Made by a program: the position numbers and the translations under genes. A DNA stretch of 64,000 nt, taken from contig OZ024740.1 in NCBI GenBank assembly GCA_964016885.1, positions 294,463,525 through 294,527,524 on the forward strand, written 5' to 3'. The notes below the pieces were generated by a model. That model did not search any database. It saw only the letters and a list, made by a program, of their open reading frames with translations, and was not told the DNA's origin. Origin of the DNA: Eledone cirrhosa. Lineage: Eukaryota > Mollusca > Cephalopoda > Octopoda > Eledonidae. Below are positions 52,365 to 63,959 of the stretch, piece after piece; within the stretch, counting starts at the first letter, position 1, and every line of letters starts with the position of its first letter.

Positions 52365-52998
52365 AACGGCCAATAGTATATTGTGGAAAAGTTATCTAAG
52401 TTGAGCGATCAAACCATTAAAAAAAATGTCATAAAATCTATGTAACAGACCATGGAGCCTATGAATTAAATTCTGTCATTTCAAAACAATACTGGCATTG
52501 TAACCCCTACAAAGAACACATAGTTCTAATAACTGGAGGATCACAATTTTGACCCACTTAGTAGTCAGTAACATTGATGCATTTAAAACCATGCATGTAC
52601 TCTCAGTCAGAGTATTTATATCAATTAATATCCAAAATAAATCATATGATTGTCGTGTAGATTTAGCAATTGGTACCCAAGGAGAATTATGTATAATTTT
52701 CCTACACATTTTCATAGGATATATGAATTAATTATGAACACATGTGGTTCTAATTACACCATAGCTGATGAGACACAACTATGTTAAAATCACAATTCTT
52801 TGGTTATTATACTCAGGCATTGTATGATAACAAGCATCTTCTTCGTCTAACATGCTGCCATGTTAGAACTGCATGTACTCAACAAAACCAAGATAACTTC
52901 CTCCACTACCATAGATGTGTTGACAACATCATTATGTTCTGACAATGCTTGGGGGAGAGACAGTCATTCTAACAGACCACTATCATCGCATTTGTTGA
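52365..52998. other. No supported feature
   Basis: AT-rich DNA. The stretch 52960-53010 (FVETFDRVTIEK in one frame) hints at a decayed RT motif A, but the surrounding frame is not recognisable. Confidence 0.3.
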
Positions 52999-53205
52999 AA
53001 CATTTGACAGAGTCACTATAGAGAAACATTTGACAGAGTCACTATAGAGAAACATTTGACAGAGTCACTATAGAGAAACATTTGACAGAGTCACTATAGA
53101 GAAACATTTGACAGAGTCACTATAGAGAAACATTTGACAGAGTCACTATAGAGAAACATTTGACAGAGTCACTATAGAGAATCATTTGACAGAGTCACTA
53201 TAGAG
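52999..53205. repeat. 26-bp tandem repeat, 8 units
   Basis: The unit is GAAACATTTGACAGAGTCAC plus TATAGA. Units are nearly identical, with one GAATC variant in the last, suggesting recent expansion. Confidence 0.95.
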
Positions 53206-53206
53206 A

Positions 53207-53375
53207 AAGGTTTCCCAAACTTTTTCAAACGAGGAACCCATTTTGATTCAGAAACTTTTGGGGTAACTCCAAAGTCTAACACTCTTATATGGTTATAATA
53301 CAAAGATACTCCTCTATCTCTTTTCATGGAACCCCAGACATTCCTTTGCGGAACCCACTTTGGGAACCACTGCTG
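53207..53375. mobile_element. hAT-type MITE (GGTTCCCAAA ends)
   Basis: AAGGTTTCCCAAACTTTTTC at the left is mirrored by CACTTTGGGAACCACTGCTG at the right. CAGTGGTTCCCAAA-type termini are typical of hAT elements. CTATAGAG and CTGTAGAG flank it as a possible 8-bp target duplication. A lone similar end is at about 17330-17360. Confidence 0.65.
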
Positions 53376-53498
53376 TAGAGTATCATTAAAAAAATGGATA
53401 TGACACCAAATGTGCTCCAGCTAATAGAAGTTTATTGCCAGAAGAAACAGAAAAGAGGTAAAATGTGATGTTTTGGGTCTTAACAAGATTAAGTAACA

Positions 53499-53612
53499 AA
53501 AGCTTTGCCTTTCATTCTTTCAGGATCGATTAAATAAAGTACAGTGTTTGATTTAATCAACTTTGCTCTTCCCCAAAAATCACTGGCCTTGTGCCAAAAT
53601 TAGAAATCAATA
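53499..53612 (+). mobile_element. SINE-S1 long variant, 5'-truncated
   Basis: AGCTTTGCCTTTCATTCTTT, TTTGATTTAATCAACTTTGC and CTGGCCTTGTGCCAAAATTA. There is no tRNA-like head. Confidence 0.8.
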
Positions 53613-53759
53613 TATAAGCATATGTAGTTCATATGTTGATATGGAAAGTTAGGGGGAGAATTGTGTGTGAGACACAAAAAGAGGAGGAGTTGGTAGAGTT
53701 TGCCTCATTGAGAAAGTTCTTGATTTAAAATTACAAGACATAGCACTGATGAGGGTCCC

Positions 53760-53872
53760 ACTGTCGACAACTGATATGAGGTGGGAGGAGGGGAGGGAAG
53801 AGAGAGAGATTGGGAGAGAAAGAAGGGAAGAGAGATGGGGAGAAAAAAGGAAGAGAGAGATAGGGAGAGAGA
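53760..53872. repeat. (GA)-rich tract at the gap edge
   Basis: GGGAGAGAAAGAAGGGAAGA and similar. It runs into the run of Ns. Confidence 0.9.
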
Positions 53873-54072
53873 NNNNNNNNNNNNNNNNNNNNNNNNNNNN
53901 NNNNNNNNNNNNNNNNNNNNNNNNNNNNNNNNNNNNNNNNNNNNNNNNNNNNNNNNNNNNNNNNNNNNNNNNNNNNNNNNNNNNNNNNNNNNNNNNNNNN
54001 NNNNNNNNNNNNNNNNNNNNNNNNNNNNNNNNNNNNNNNNNNNNNNNNNNNNNNNNNNNNNNNNNNNNNNNN
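53873..54072. other. Assembly gap, 200 Ns
   Basis: Exactly 200 undetermined bases, a likely placeholder length, so the true distance is unknown. Open frames crossing it are meaningless. Confidence 0.98.
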
Positions 54073-54637
54073 GCCTACATAAACTATTTAACAGACATAT
54101 ATTATAACAGATATACACAGAATGATCTCCCACCAACATTATACCAAACTACAGCAGTAGAGAGCCACTGAAAATAGCAAGACTATAAATACATACAATG
54201 CATGTAATGAAACAGAAGCAGTTCGCAGAGGTGGGGCAGAAAATATAGAAATATATTTATATCTATAGATGTGTATTTAAACAAACTTTTTAATGAATCA
54301 ATTATAGTCTTTTTAAAATGTCTGCTGTTTATATTGTTAGATTTCTGGGCTATTCACATTAAATAACATACGACTTTGATATCTACAGATAAAAAGTGAA
54401 GTGATAAAACTGATACCATTGAAATAGTTTAAGTCACAATTTTTTTTTTTTTTTTGTATAAAGTAATCTAAAAGATTTTAATGAAATTACTACAAAACGT
54501 TGAATAATAAATAACAAATGGAACTTTTTCAGTATAAAACAAAAATAATCATTTCATACATTATTTTTCTTTCTTTGAAAAAGATTCCGTAACACTGAAC
54601 AATGATTTACCAAATTGTTGGTATATCACAATGTAGC
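54073..54637. other. No recognised feature
   Basis: AT-rich unique DNA with a T run at 54440-54456. Confidence 0.45.
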
Positions 54638-54866
54638 TTAACCCTTTAGCATTTACATTACTTTATATTTATCATTATATTTTCATGGTAAACATTTTAT
54701 TTCACATAATTATCTCACATAATGTCGAATCTATGAGATTTTGATATTATTCATTTTGAGAACAGTACCTTAACATCAGTATGAGTGGCCAATTACAGCC
54801 AGTTTGAAAAGAAAGAGGTGAGAGAATTCTGGCCGGCTATGGCTGGTTTAAATGCTAAAGGGTTAA
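54638..54866 (+). mobile_element. MITE-A copy, full length
   Basis: TTAA at 54638-54641 and 54863-54866. Ends CCCTTTAGCATTTACATTAC and AAATGCTAAAGGG. Confidence 0.92.
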
Positions 54867-55149
54867 GGCTTCTACTGCATAGTTAACACACATTACTATA
54901 CAAGAATGCTAAAAAAAAAAAACATTACAACACATAGACAAATAAAGTAAGAGGTGTGGGAGAATAGAAAATAGCATGGAATATCATAATACAACTGTTT
55001 AATTTTATCATAAATGAAAAGTCAAACTTGTGAAGGAAAATTGAAAAAAAAAAAAAAAAGTATAAATAAAAAGAACATAATTCTCAATTTCAGTGAAAAA
55101 AAGAAAAGAAATTATCATTTAATGGACGAGGAAGGATTTTAAAAAATCA

Positions 55150-55478
55150 AAATGAAATGTGCCCAGCCCACTCTGTAAGTGGTAGTGCTGGTGCCACTAT
55201 AAAATGCACCTATCCTACACTGTAAAGTAGTAGTGTGGGTGCAACAACAAAAAAAGTACACAGTCCACCTTGTAAAGTGGCAGTGGTGGTGCCCATGAGA
55301 TAACAAACCTGATACACACTGTGGAAATAGTTGTCATTAGGAAAGGCATCCAGCCATAGAAACCAAACCAAAATGGAACATATGAGAAGACAGTGTCATC
55401 TGACCTGTTTGTGGCCTCAGAAAATGACAACTCTTGCAAGCATAGAAAATAGATGTAAAATGTTGATGATGATGATTT
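55150..55478 (+). mobile_element. LINE-1/SINE-S2 tail with several 48-bp-type units
   Basis: CACTCTGTAAGTGGTAGTGC, ACACTGTAAAGTAGTAGTGT and CACCTTGTAAAGTGGCAGTG are three decayed units. They are followed by GTCATTAGGAAAGGCATCCA and AAATGTTGATGATGATGAT. Confidence 0.65.
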
Positions 55479-55861
55479 AATGAACCTTACATTTAAAATA
55501 CCAACACAAAATAAATAAACATTCCCACACAGAAAATAATCTTCATTCTATTCTTCTTTTAACAAATAATATATTTAGTGTTTAAAACCAAGGAATAATA
55601 TGGTTTATAAGATAATATGGTTGGAATACATTGGCTTGCTCTATAGCAATTTGTTTTACTCCTTAGTCAGGGAGAGAATGACAGCACCCTTTATTTTTTC
55701 AGGGCTTCTGAGACTGGTGAAAAGAAGAGAAGAATTGATCCTCAAATTAGAGACTTGGCCCAAATGCTTGTAACTGGGTGAACCCTGCCAAAAGTACCTG
55801 AAAACCAAGTGGTATCAGGCAAAAGATTAAGTCTACCATCCAGGAAAGTTTGTTTTTTTAA
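55479..55861. other. No recognised feature
   Basis: AT-rich unique DNA. Confidence 0.4.
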
Positions 55862-55985
55862 CACCAGGGTAGTGTTAGTTAACTAATAGTTGGGCTGGTT
55901 GTCTAATAGTTGGGCTGGTTGTCTAATATTTGGACTGAACAGTTATATATGTGGGCTGGTTGTCCAGTAGTTCAGCTGGACAGTT
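55862..55985. repeat. 20-bp imperfect tandem repeat
   Basis: TAGTTGGGCTGGTTGTCTAA repeats three times cleanly and twice more in decayed form. Confidence 0.85.
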
Positions 55986-56239
55986 ATAATATTTGACCAG
56001 AAAGCAATAATATAACTCTCAAAGATCACTAATCAACTCTCCAAACTATTTTCTCTTCATCTCATACAATTTAAAGTCTTGAAAGTTTTTACTAAGATCA
56101 AACTGAATTATACTACTACTACTATTACTACCATTGATAGTCAACCTTTTGATACTTACCTGCTTCTTAAATTTAATTTGAGATTTACTTAAGACACCTT
56201 ATAGGTAATTAAACAAGTAAACAGTTCAATATTGCAGGC

Positions 56240-56400
56240 ATGGATCTGTTCAAAGTGTTTGCTTCACAACCACATGGTTTTTTATTCAGTCCCACTGTGT
56301 AGCACTTTGGGCACTTGTCATCTATTATATCCTCAGGTTTATCAATCAAAGCCTTGTGTATGAAGTTTGGTAGATGGAAACTGCATGGAAGCCCATGATA
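56240..56400 (-). mobile_element. SINE-S6
   Basis: TTTGCTTCACAACCACATGG, GCACTTTGGGCACTTGTCAT and TGTATGAAGTTTGGTAGATG, minus orientation. Confidence 0.6.
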
Positions 56401-56409
56401 TACAATATA

Positions 56410-56443
<34 letters not shown>

Positions 56444-56445
56444 GC
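56400..56445. repeat. (TA)n-(AAT)n microsatellite
   Basis: A TA run followed by TAATAATAA. Confidence 0.9.
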
Positions 56446-56635
56446 GAGTATAACCAAAGTTGCAGCTGCGAGTAGCAGGTTCACAATCGATTTTTGGATA
56501 TATATATATATATATATAGTTTCAGAAGATCCCGTTAAGGGTGAAAGCAGCGATTCTTTGCTTAAACTTTAATCTGTTATTTTAATAAATATATATATAT
56601 ATATAACACATACATACACATATATATATATACAA

Positions 56636-57035
56636 CTTACCCAACTACACCTCTCAAAGTCAATGACACACGACCGTGACTTCTGGCGTCACGCAGTAAT
56701 ACAGGGTACCCGACCTCCCATGGGTACATGCTGAAGCATATAAACAATATGCCCCCCCCCCCCCACCGCAAGGTGGTCGTGGAGGTGCCACGGCAAAAAA
56801 GCACCCAGCCCACACTGTAAAGTGGACGTGTAGGCGCCACGAAAAAGCACCCAGCACTCACTGTAAATGAGGTTGGTGTTAGGAAGGGCATCCAGCTGTA
56901 GAAATCAAGCCAGATCAGTTCCTGTATGAGCAAGGCATGGTCAGCCGACCAGACACTGCCCACAACAGGACAACCCGTCTAACCCATGCTAGCGTGGAAG
57001 AACGGACGTAAAACGGTGATGATGATGATGATGAT
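56636..57035 (+). mobile_element. LINE-1 3' end (C-terminal codons plus tail)
   Basis: Positions 56640-56720 (CCCAACTACACCTCTCAAAG, TGACTTCTGGCGTCACGCAG) align with the ORF end of the 30.4-kb copy (32030-32105). Then a C run, two 48-bp-type units and the full tail to (GAT)n follow. The tail is nearly identical to that of SINE-S2 at 20130-20312. Confidence 0.85.
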
Positions 57036-57037
57036 GA

Positions 57038-57185
57038 TATATATAACACATACATACACATATATATATATATATATACACACACACATACACATATATA
57101 TATATACATACATACATACATACATATATACATACATACATACATATATATATACATACATACAAACACGTATATATATATATCA
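57038..57185. repeat. CATA/TA microsatellite
   Basis: TA, ACACA and CATACATA runs. Confidence 0.95.
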
Positions 57186-57535
57186 TGAAAATAAACTACT
57201 GGAGTGTTGAGTAGATTGAAATTCTTAGAAAATGTAGAAATCTCAAAATGCAGAAAATAACTGTAACCTCAGTTGATTGCTAAGAATAATAGCTAAGAAA
57301 ATAGGGTAAAATACCCCTATAGATAGAAAAAAGTGGTCAGCAGCTACTACAAAAGATTGAATTTTGTACCTCTCAAATTCTGGTTGATACTCTACACCAT
57401 TAAACTAAACAACTTCTGTCTAAATAGAAAGCTAAATGAATAAAGCAGCCGAATCTGTATGTTAAGTAATCTTCCTTAGACATGGAAATAAAAAAGGGAA
57501 TCAATGGCGTTGATAGAACATACTCAGCTTCCTTT
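57186..57535. other. No recognised feature
   Basis: AT-rich unique DNA. Confidence 0.4.
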
Positions 57536-57777
57536 TTAACCCTTTAGTTACCAGCCTGGCCAAAACCTGCTCTGGTTCTATGAAATAAAACCACCCATTT
57601 TAAAGGTTCACAATTTAAATCAAAATTTTCCAAAATAATTTTATATAAGAACCTTACATCAAGTTACTAACTATCTTAGCAATGAAATAATTAATAATTT
57701 TAGTAAATCTCTCAAAATTATTAATTAATTAATTAAAATAGAATATTTCATTAGAAACATGGTAACAAAAAGGTTAA
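57536..57777 (+). mobile_element. MITE-B copy, full length
   Basis: TTAA at 57536-57539 and 57774-57777. Ends CCCTTTAGTTACCAGCCTGG and AGAAACATGGTAACAAAAAGG. The best uninterrupted copy of the family. Confidence 0.88.
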
Positions 57778-57797
57778 CTGCAAAATATATAGTTGGC

Positions 57798-57975
57798 ATT
57801 GTGGGCTCTCTAGCTACAGCATGTCATAACCATGTGGGCCACACTAAAGTAGCTGGTCAGCTAGCTCTATGGTGTAGGTCTGCTAGATTGTGGGCTCTCT
57901 GACTGAAACATGTCATAACCATGTGGGCCACACTAAATTAGCTGGTCAGCTAGCTCTGTGGTGTAGGTTTGCTCA
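57798..57975. repeat. 89-bp two-copy tandem duplication
   Basis: ATTGTGGGCTCTCTAGCTAC (57798) and ATTGTGGGCTCTCTGACTGA (57887) start copies sharing CATAACCATGTGGGCCACAC. Confidence 0.92.
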
Positions 57976-57989
57976 TGTACACTGAGGAG

Positions 57990-58849
57990 TTTATTCAACA
58001 AACAAATTTAGTTTTGGAAAAATGTAGAGCCAGCATGGCCTCAGCCGGATGGTGGGAACAGGTAAATGAGTAAAAGAGTTAAATTTTGCTTGCAAATTCT
58101 CCCTAATTGTATGTCAGACAATAATAAAAGAGGGTAATTATCTATTTAATTATATCTTTACAGTGTCAAGAACTGGCTTTAGTGTTAATGGTACAAATGA
58201 CTATCATTTACAACACTATCATTTACAATAAAATATCCCACCTTAAGTGACCACAAATATAGGTTGTAAAAATCCACATGTATTTAGTTCCTAAATAATA
58301 TTTAGCTTCACTCTTAACAACCTATAAAGATTTTTCAGAAAATATCTAAAAACTGGATTTGTTACTTCAAATACGTATAGTGCATTTATTAGATTGTTGT
58401 GAAAATTTGCAGTATTAGAATAAAGACTTTAATATTTAATACAATATAATCGTAGTGGTGGTGTTTTATACTTTCCAAGAATGTCTGGCTAATGTAGTAC
58501 AGGATGTTACGGGGTTATTCCAAAACTAATCTAAATCTGAACCCTTCTTATTACATATATCATATCCACCTGTATCAATGACTTCCTTTCAGTTTGCCAT
58601 CAACTTTAATGACTTTCAAGAATATACCTTGTTACTTGGCTATTTCCCCACTTTCCCTTCAAACACCACAATCCCTGTTTCACATAATACACTGATAGTG
58701 TTCTTCCTCTTTAAACTTAACATCATATTCACTGCTAAAAGAAGTAGCTTTCATGAGACACCCATATCATCTACCGGTGAAGAATTCAATTCTACTCTCT
58801 CAAGGAGATCCAATACCTTTTAAAAAAATACCATACTTAATTCTAAGTA
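57990..58849. other. No recognised feature
   Basis: AT-rich unique DNA. The 81-codon frame at 58578-58823 has no domain signature. Confidence 0.45.
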
Positions 58850-59010
58850 CAAACAAGTTTGGCAATGGTTAAGAAGTTTGCTTTGCAATCATGTGGTTCC
58901 GAGTTTGATCCTACTGCATGGCATCTTGGGCAAGCGTCTTCTACTATAGTCTCAGACCAACCAATGTTTTGTGAGTGAATTTGGTTTGTTGTGTGTATAT
59001 ATACAGCTTA
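58850..59010 (+). mobile_element. SINE-S6
   Basis: GTTTGGCAATGGTTAAGAAG (A-box-like), GGTTCCGAGTTTGATCCTAC (B-box-like), CATGGCATCTTGGGCAAGCG and GTGAGTGAATTTGG. Confidence 0.7.
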
Positions 59011-59321
59011 GCAATTCAATGAACATCACCAATATATACCATACTTAAATGAAAGAATGGATTGGCATCCAATCTTCTTTTCCAACATATTACACCAAGG
59101 TCTGAGTTATTCCGTATATTCAATAATTTTAAAGAAAAATAGGGTTAGATCTGATTGCGATTTGGCTGTTATTTCTAGCAAGTAAACTCAATTTATGATC
59201 ATTGCTGTGTTGTACATTATCTCTACCTTTTCCAGCCCTATCTATAACTAATCCTACTTATTTTTCTATAAACTTCACACTAAATCACTCTGATCAATTA
59301 ACAAGATCCCAGACTGAGTGG

Positions 59322-59520
59322 AGTGGACCTCATCAAATTGGACCAAGGAAACAATGTTTCCATTGCTGATATTATCTACCAGTCGCAACTCCTGGCAGAA
59401 GGAGCAACATGAAATAAAGTGTCTTGCTGAAGGACACAAAGCATCAACTGGTCTGAGAATTGAACTCACAACCTCACGATTGTGAATCCAACTCTCTAAC
59501 CACTAAGCCACATGCTTTCA
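59322..59520 (-). mobile_element. SINE-S4
   Basis: AAACAATGTTTCCATTGCTG, CCAGTCGCAACTCCTGG and CTCTCTAACCACTAAGCCAC. A sibling of 3800-4007. Confidence 0.75.
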
Positions 59521-59599
59521 CTCTAAATACTAGGCTGGTTTCATTTGGAAGCCCACCACTGTGAAACTTTAGCTCACACTTGATGTATTTCTACATGAC

Positions 59600-59804
59600 A
59601 CAAAGTCACCAACTTTTTAAATTTGCAACAACCATCAATTTAACAGACTCACTTCCATCTCTCTGTGGCAATACCCTCTCACACAACAGTCCAAAGTCCC
59701 ACATAACACTAAGCCACCAACTTTTTAAATTTGCAACAACCACCAATTTAAGAGACTCACTTCCATCTCTCTGTGGCAATACCCTCTCACACAACAATCC
59801 AAAG
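59600..59804. repeat. 108-bp two-copy tandem duplication
   Basis: CACCAACTTTTTAAATTTGC starts at 59607 and 59715. Copies differ at a few positions only. Confidence 0.92.
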
Positions 59805-60261
59805 AAAAAGGGAAGTGCTGTCTTTGTGAAATTTTGTTAAAATAATATCAAGAACGTTTTTATTTTTTCTCGATAAGTTAGATTTCATTTCAGTTTTCTT
59901 TTATATATACATATATATATATAATATAAATAAAAGAGATAAGCATGTTGGTTTTTAGTGATTTAATGGAAATAAAAGCAATTCTAAAGTGTTCAACAGT
60001 AATTAAATATTCGAAGTATGCTAAAACTGAATTCAACTTTATAAGATGCAAACCACATGCCAAGGAAAATGCTGTGTGAGTGTGTTTATAGAATATAAAT
60101 TAGTTAAAGTGTTGCAATAGAATTCTTTGCAAAAATGGTGACAATGTTTTTATTAAAAAGAGCTAAGTATACAGACGGGGAGTATTTGGGACAGTTTGTA
60201 AAAAAATGAAGAACTCAAGAATATTTAGAAAAGAGATGAAGTGAACAGAAAAAAAACTGCA
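59805..60261. other. No recognised feature
   Basis: AT-rich unique DNA. Confidence 0.4.
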
Positions 60262-60970
60262 ACATATGGTCATGAAGGCAGAAAAAGAGAAATAGACAGT
60301 GTGTGTGTGTGTGTGTGTGTGTCTGTGTCGCTGTGTGTGCATGTGACAGAAAGAGAGAAATAGGCAGTATGTGTGTGTGTGTGTGTGTGGTGTGTGTCTG
60401 TGTTTGCATATGTGATAGAAACAGAGATATAGATAGTGTGTGTGGTGTGTGTGTGGTGTGTGCGTGTGTGTGTGGTGTGTGTGTATGTGTGTGTATGTGT
60501 GTGTGTGGCTGTGTCACTGTGTGTGCATACGTATGTGACAGAAACAGATATAGACAGTGTGTCTGTCTGTCTGTGTGTGCATATGCGACAAACAGAGAAA
60601 TAGAGTGTGTGTATGTGTATATGAGTGTGTGTCTGTGTCTCTGTTTGTGCATATGTGACAGAAATAGAGGTAAATATAGTGTGTGTGTGTGTGGTGTGTA
60701 TCTGTCAGTGTGTCTTTGTCAGAGTGTATGTCTGTATCTGTGTCTGTGTATATGTGACAGAAACAGAGGTAAATAGTGTATGTGTGTGTGTGTGGTGTGT
60801 AGCTGTTAGTGTGTCTTTGTCAGAGTGTATGTCTGTTGTTAGTGTGTGTGTGTCTGTGTCTCTGTCTGTGCATGTGGTGTGTCTATTAGTGTGTCTTTGT
60901 CAGAGTGTGTGTCTATTAGTGTATGTGTCAGTGTCTCTGTATGTGTATATATATGACAGAAAGAGATATA
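60262..60970. repeat. GT-rich VNTR with a recurring non-GT segment
   Basis: GTGTGT blocks are punctuated about eight times by CATATGTGACAGAAACAGAG then ATAGATAG-like segments (near 60339, 60408, 60525, 60581, 60650, 60748, 60945). Spacing is 55-200 bp. Open frames are artefacts. Confidence 0.9.
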
Positions 60971-60999
60971 TACAGAAAATGTAGCCAAATAGACTAAAT

Positions 61000-61510
61000 T
61001 CTAATATATTTCAATTTTTTTTTCTACATTTGTTTCAAAAATTTCCTTTTCTCCATTTTACTAAAAGAAAATATAATAAAATAAAAAAAATTTCTGCTTG
61101 GCTTCTTTTGTGTATGAATTTGATTTCAGAAACAAAAGCTTTAATCTTAAATGTCCAGAAAATGGAAAGGGATTTATTTATATTTTAGAAAACTTTTGAT
61201 TATTCCTGAAAACTACCACTTAAGAAAGTTGAGCCTCAATTGTTTTATACTGCATACAAAGCAGAAATGAATAGATTCTTTCTCTTTCACCCTTTCACCA
61301 TCTATTTCACTCTGTCTCTTTCACTCTTTCTATTTCACTGTCCTTCTTATTCTTTCACTCAGTCCTCACTCTTTCTTTCATTCTGCTCTTTCACTCTGTT
61401 CTTCTTACCTTTTCTGTCAGAGCGCCCCCCCCCCCTCCCCTGCCTCTCTCTCTCTCTCTCCTTCATTCTATATAATACATTCTCTTTTCTTTCTTTCTTT
61501 CTTTCTACCA
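61000..61510. repeat. Pyrimidine-rich low-complexity DNA
   Basis: CTTTCA-type and (CT)n, (CTTT)n runs from 61280, with a C run at 61425-61434. 61000-61280 is AT-rich and featureless. Confidence 0.7.
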
Positions 61511-61520
61511 TAGTTATTTA

Positions 61521-61708
61521 ATTGTTTCTACTTTAGGCACAAGGCCAGCAATTACCCAGTGTATTACTGGTACTTTATTTTATCGACCCTGTAAGGATGA
61601 AAGGCAAAGTCAACCTCGGCGGGATTTGAACTCAGATCGTAAAGGGACGTAACTATGCTGGAAAGCATGGCGTCCGACTCTCTACCGATACTGCCAATCC
61701 ACCGCCCT
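61521..61708 (-). mobile_element. SINE-S1 with target duplication
   Basis: A full copy. TAGTTATTTAAT occurs at both edges (61511 and 61709). Confidence 0.9.
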
Positions 61709-61826
61709 TAGTTATTTAATGAAACCCAATAATAGTGATTTATAACTTTGGCACCCACCATCTCACAGTTTGCTAAGGAAGGGGTAAAGTTGATACACAA
61801 ACAACCCTAACATATTGCCATTAACT

Positions 61827-61935
61827 TTTTTTATTGACTCTGAAAGAATGGAAGACCAACACAGCCTCAGTGGGATTTGAACTCATAAAGTAGAGAGATG
61901 TAACTAAATGCTACCAGGCAATTAGTTTACCAAAG
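61827..61935 (-). mobile_element. SINE-S1 remnant
   Basis: TTTATTGACTCTGAAAGAAT and AGTGGGATTTGAACTCATAA. Heavily decayed. Confidence 0.55.
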
Positions 61936-62655
61936 AATTGTTTCCATTTCAATGCCTACAGCATTAACTTTCCCTGAAACAAACCCTTCACTACGCCTCT
62001 TACTATATATTTAAAATAGGGACCATATGTTTTAAAACTTAATCTTAAAAATTCCAGAATAGTAACAACTAAAAATGTTTAGTAGATGCATTGTATAATC
62101 ATTGTTTGGCTTATTTCTGAGCCATATAGGAAGAGGAAGAGCTAACTAGCACACGTAAGCAACAACAACAAATCAAATAAGCTATTAAATGACACTATAT
62201 AGTTTATGCTTTAATTTAAATCATAACTAGGAACCAAAAATAGCTGAGTTGATAAAGATAGGAAACAACCAGTGAAAAAAATAGTAGATAGATCATTTCC
62301 TGTTATCCGAGTTTCAAAGGGTTGCCTATGCCCAATATATTTAATTAGCTCTCAAAAGCCCAGTCCACCTAGCTTTAAGTTGGTACCATATATGGTGTTA
62401 CAAGTTCACCACTGCATGACAGTATTTCATTGGCTTGAAGGTGCTAGAATTCAGTTCTTGCTGTGGACATGACCAAAATATTAAGTACCACTGGACACAT
62501 CCACATACATACCTCAGTGGGCCATGACTATAAATCCTCAGACTCCAAAAAAATATTGTAGAGAATTCAGTTTCTTTTTTTTAATTCCTATTTATAGAAG
62601 CCCATCATTATGAAATATTCCCAAACTAATTTTAACATTTTCTGAACTAAGCAGC
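61936..62655. other. No recognised feature
   Basis: AT-rich unique DNA. Confidence 0.45.
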
Positions 62656-62659
62656 ACAA

Positions 62660-62990
62660 TACATGTTTGTGAAGACACGTGACTTAGTATTTAGTATGTT
62701 TGGCCAAGTATCATATAGGCGTGAGTTTGATTCTTGGCAGCACATTGTGTCCTTCAGCAAGTCAGTTTATTTCATGTTGCTCCAGTCCACTCAGCTGGAA
62801 AAATGAGATAATTGTACCTGTAATACAAAAGGCTATTCTTGTCACAGTGACATGATGAATCAACTTAAGAACTGTTAAGTGTACATGTGTCTGTGGAATG
62901 CTCAGTCACTTGCATATGAATTTCATAGGCAGACTGTTCCATTGTTTTTAAACTACTAAAACACTTGTTGGAACCAACAGAGGTCCAACA
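62660..62990 (+). mobile_element. SINE-S5
   Basis: GTGACTTAGTATTTAGTATG (A-box-like), GGCGTGAGTTTGATTCTTGG (B-box-like), AGTTTATTTCATGTTGCTCC, then a long tail with AATGCTCAGTCACTTGCATA shared with 37313-37510. Confidence 0.7.
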
Positions 62991-63239
62991 TACAGCACAA
63001 GTTTTATCTATCCAACATATCTACTAGATACCCTAAAATATACTATTGAATCATAAAAAAAACAGATCATTTAGTTGCAATTTTAAATGGAGTGAATACC
63101 ATTACACTAGTTTTTGTTGTTTATTTTAGGGGGAGGATTAATATAGACATCTTTACTAGGGACATTTAAATCTTTATTATGTTCAAACAGCTTAGCTATT
63201 AATGATCTACTTCTGGTACTAATACTGTTGCTAATGTTA

Positions 63240-63263
63240 CTACTAGTACTGCTGCTGCTGCTG

Positions 63264-63299
<36 letters not shown>

Positions 63300-63320
63300 T
63301 CACCACCACCACCACCACTA
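63240..63320. repeat. (CTG)n-(CTA)n-(CAC)n triplet repeat
   Basis: Three adjacent triplet runs. Confidence 0.95.
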
Positions 63321-63361
63321 TTACTATATTTTATATTCTGACAGTAGAAAGCAGTACGATA

Positions 63362-63541
63362 ATAATTGTTTCTACTTTAGGCACAAGGCCAACAATTTGA
63401 GGGGATGGGGAAAGTTGATTAAATTGACTCCAGTGCATTACTGATACTTTATTTTATCGACCCCCGTAAGGGTGAAAGGCAAAGCTAACTTCGGCGGGAT
63501 TTGAACTCAGAACATAAAGAGCCGTAACTCTATCCTGCAAA
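63362..63541 (-). mobile_element. SINE-S1 long variant, head truncated
   Basis: AATTGTTTCTACTTTAGGCA, AAAGTTGATTAAATTGACTC, GGGATTTGAACTCAGAACAT. It stops at ATCCTGCAAAG before the A box. Confidence 0.8.
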
Positions 63542-63954
63542 GTGATATGTTGCCCGATGCTTGCAACAGATTAAACTCTGCTAAAACCACCCAAGGAACA
63601 GGTGACAGATTAAGTCTACCACCCATAGAACTTCTGCACACCTTCCATCTACTTTAATTTCACTCGCAACACTTGGTGTAACACAAGGTTCTGATAGAAA
63701 ATATTTACCTAAGATATCAGTGATATCAGTCCCAGAATGCAAAGCAAACTTTTTAATTTACACGTCCATAATATATTGTAGATACATGTTTAGCAATCTT
63801 ACAAATACTATCAGTCAGCATCTTTCATTAGAAATATGGTCACAAAAGGGATCTCTCTCAAAACTTTCTAACTAGGGATTGCTGTGACACTTTAAGTAGT
63901 AGATATATTCAAATATATTTAGGCAGTGTAATCATGTTTAGCAGAGAATTCCTG
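63542..63954. other. No recognised feature
   Basis: Unique DNA. A TTTCATTAGAAATATGGTCA word at 63823 is a MITE-B end tip. Confidence 0.4.
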
Positions 63955-63959
63955 GATAC

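Noticed and set aside
53705..54171. Frames of 108-144 codons
   Set aside because: They cross the run of Ns, so most of the product is undetermined.
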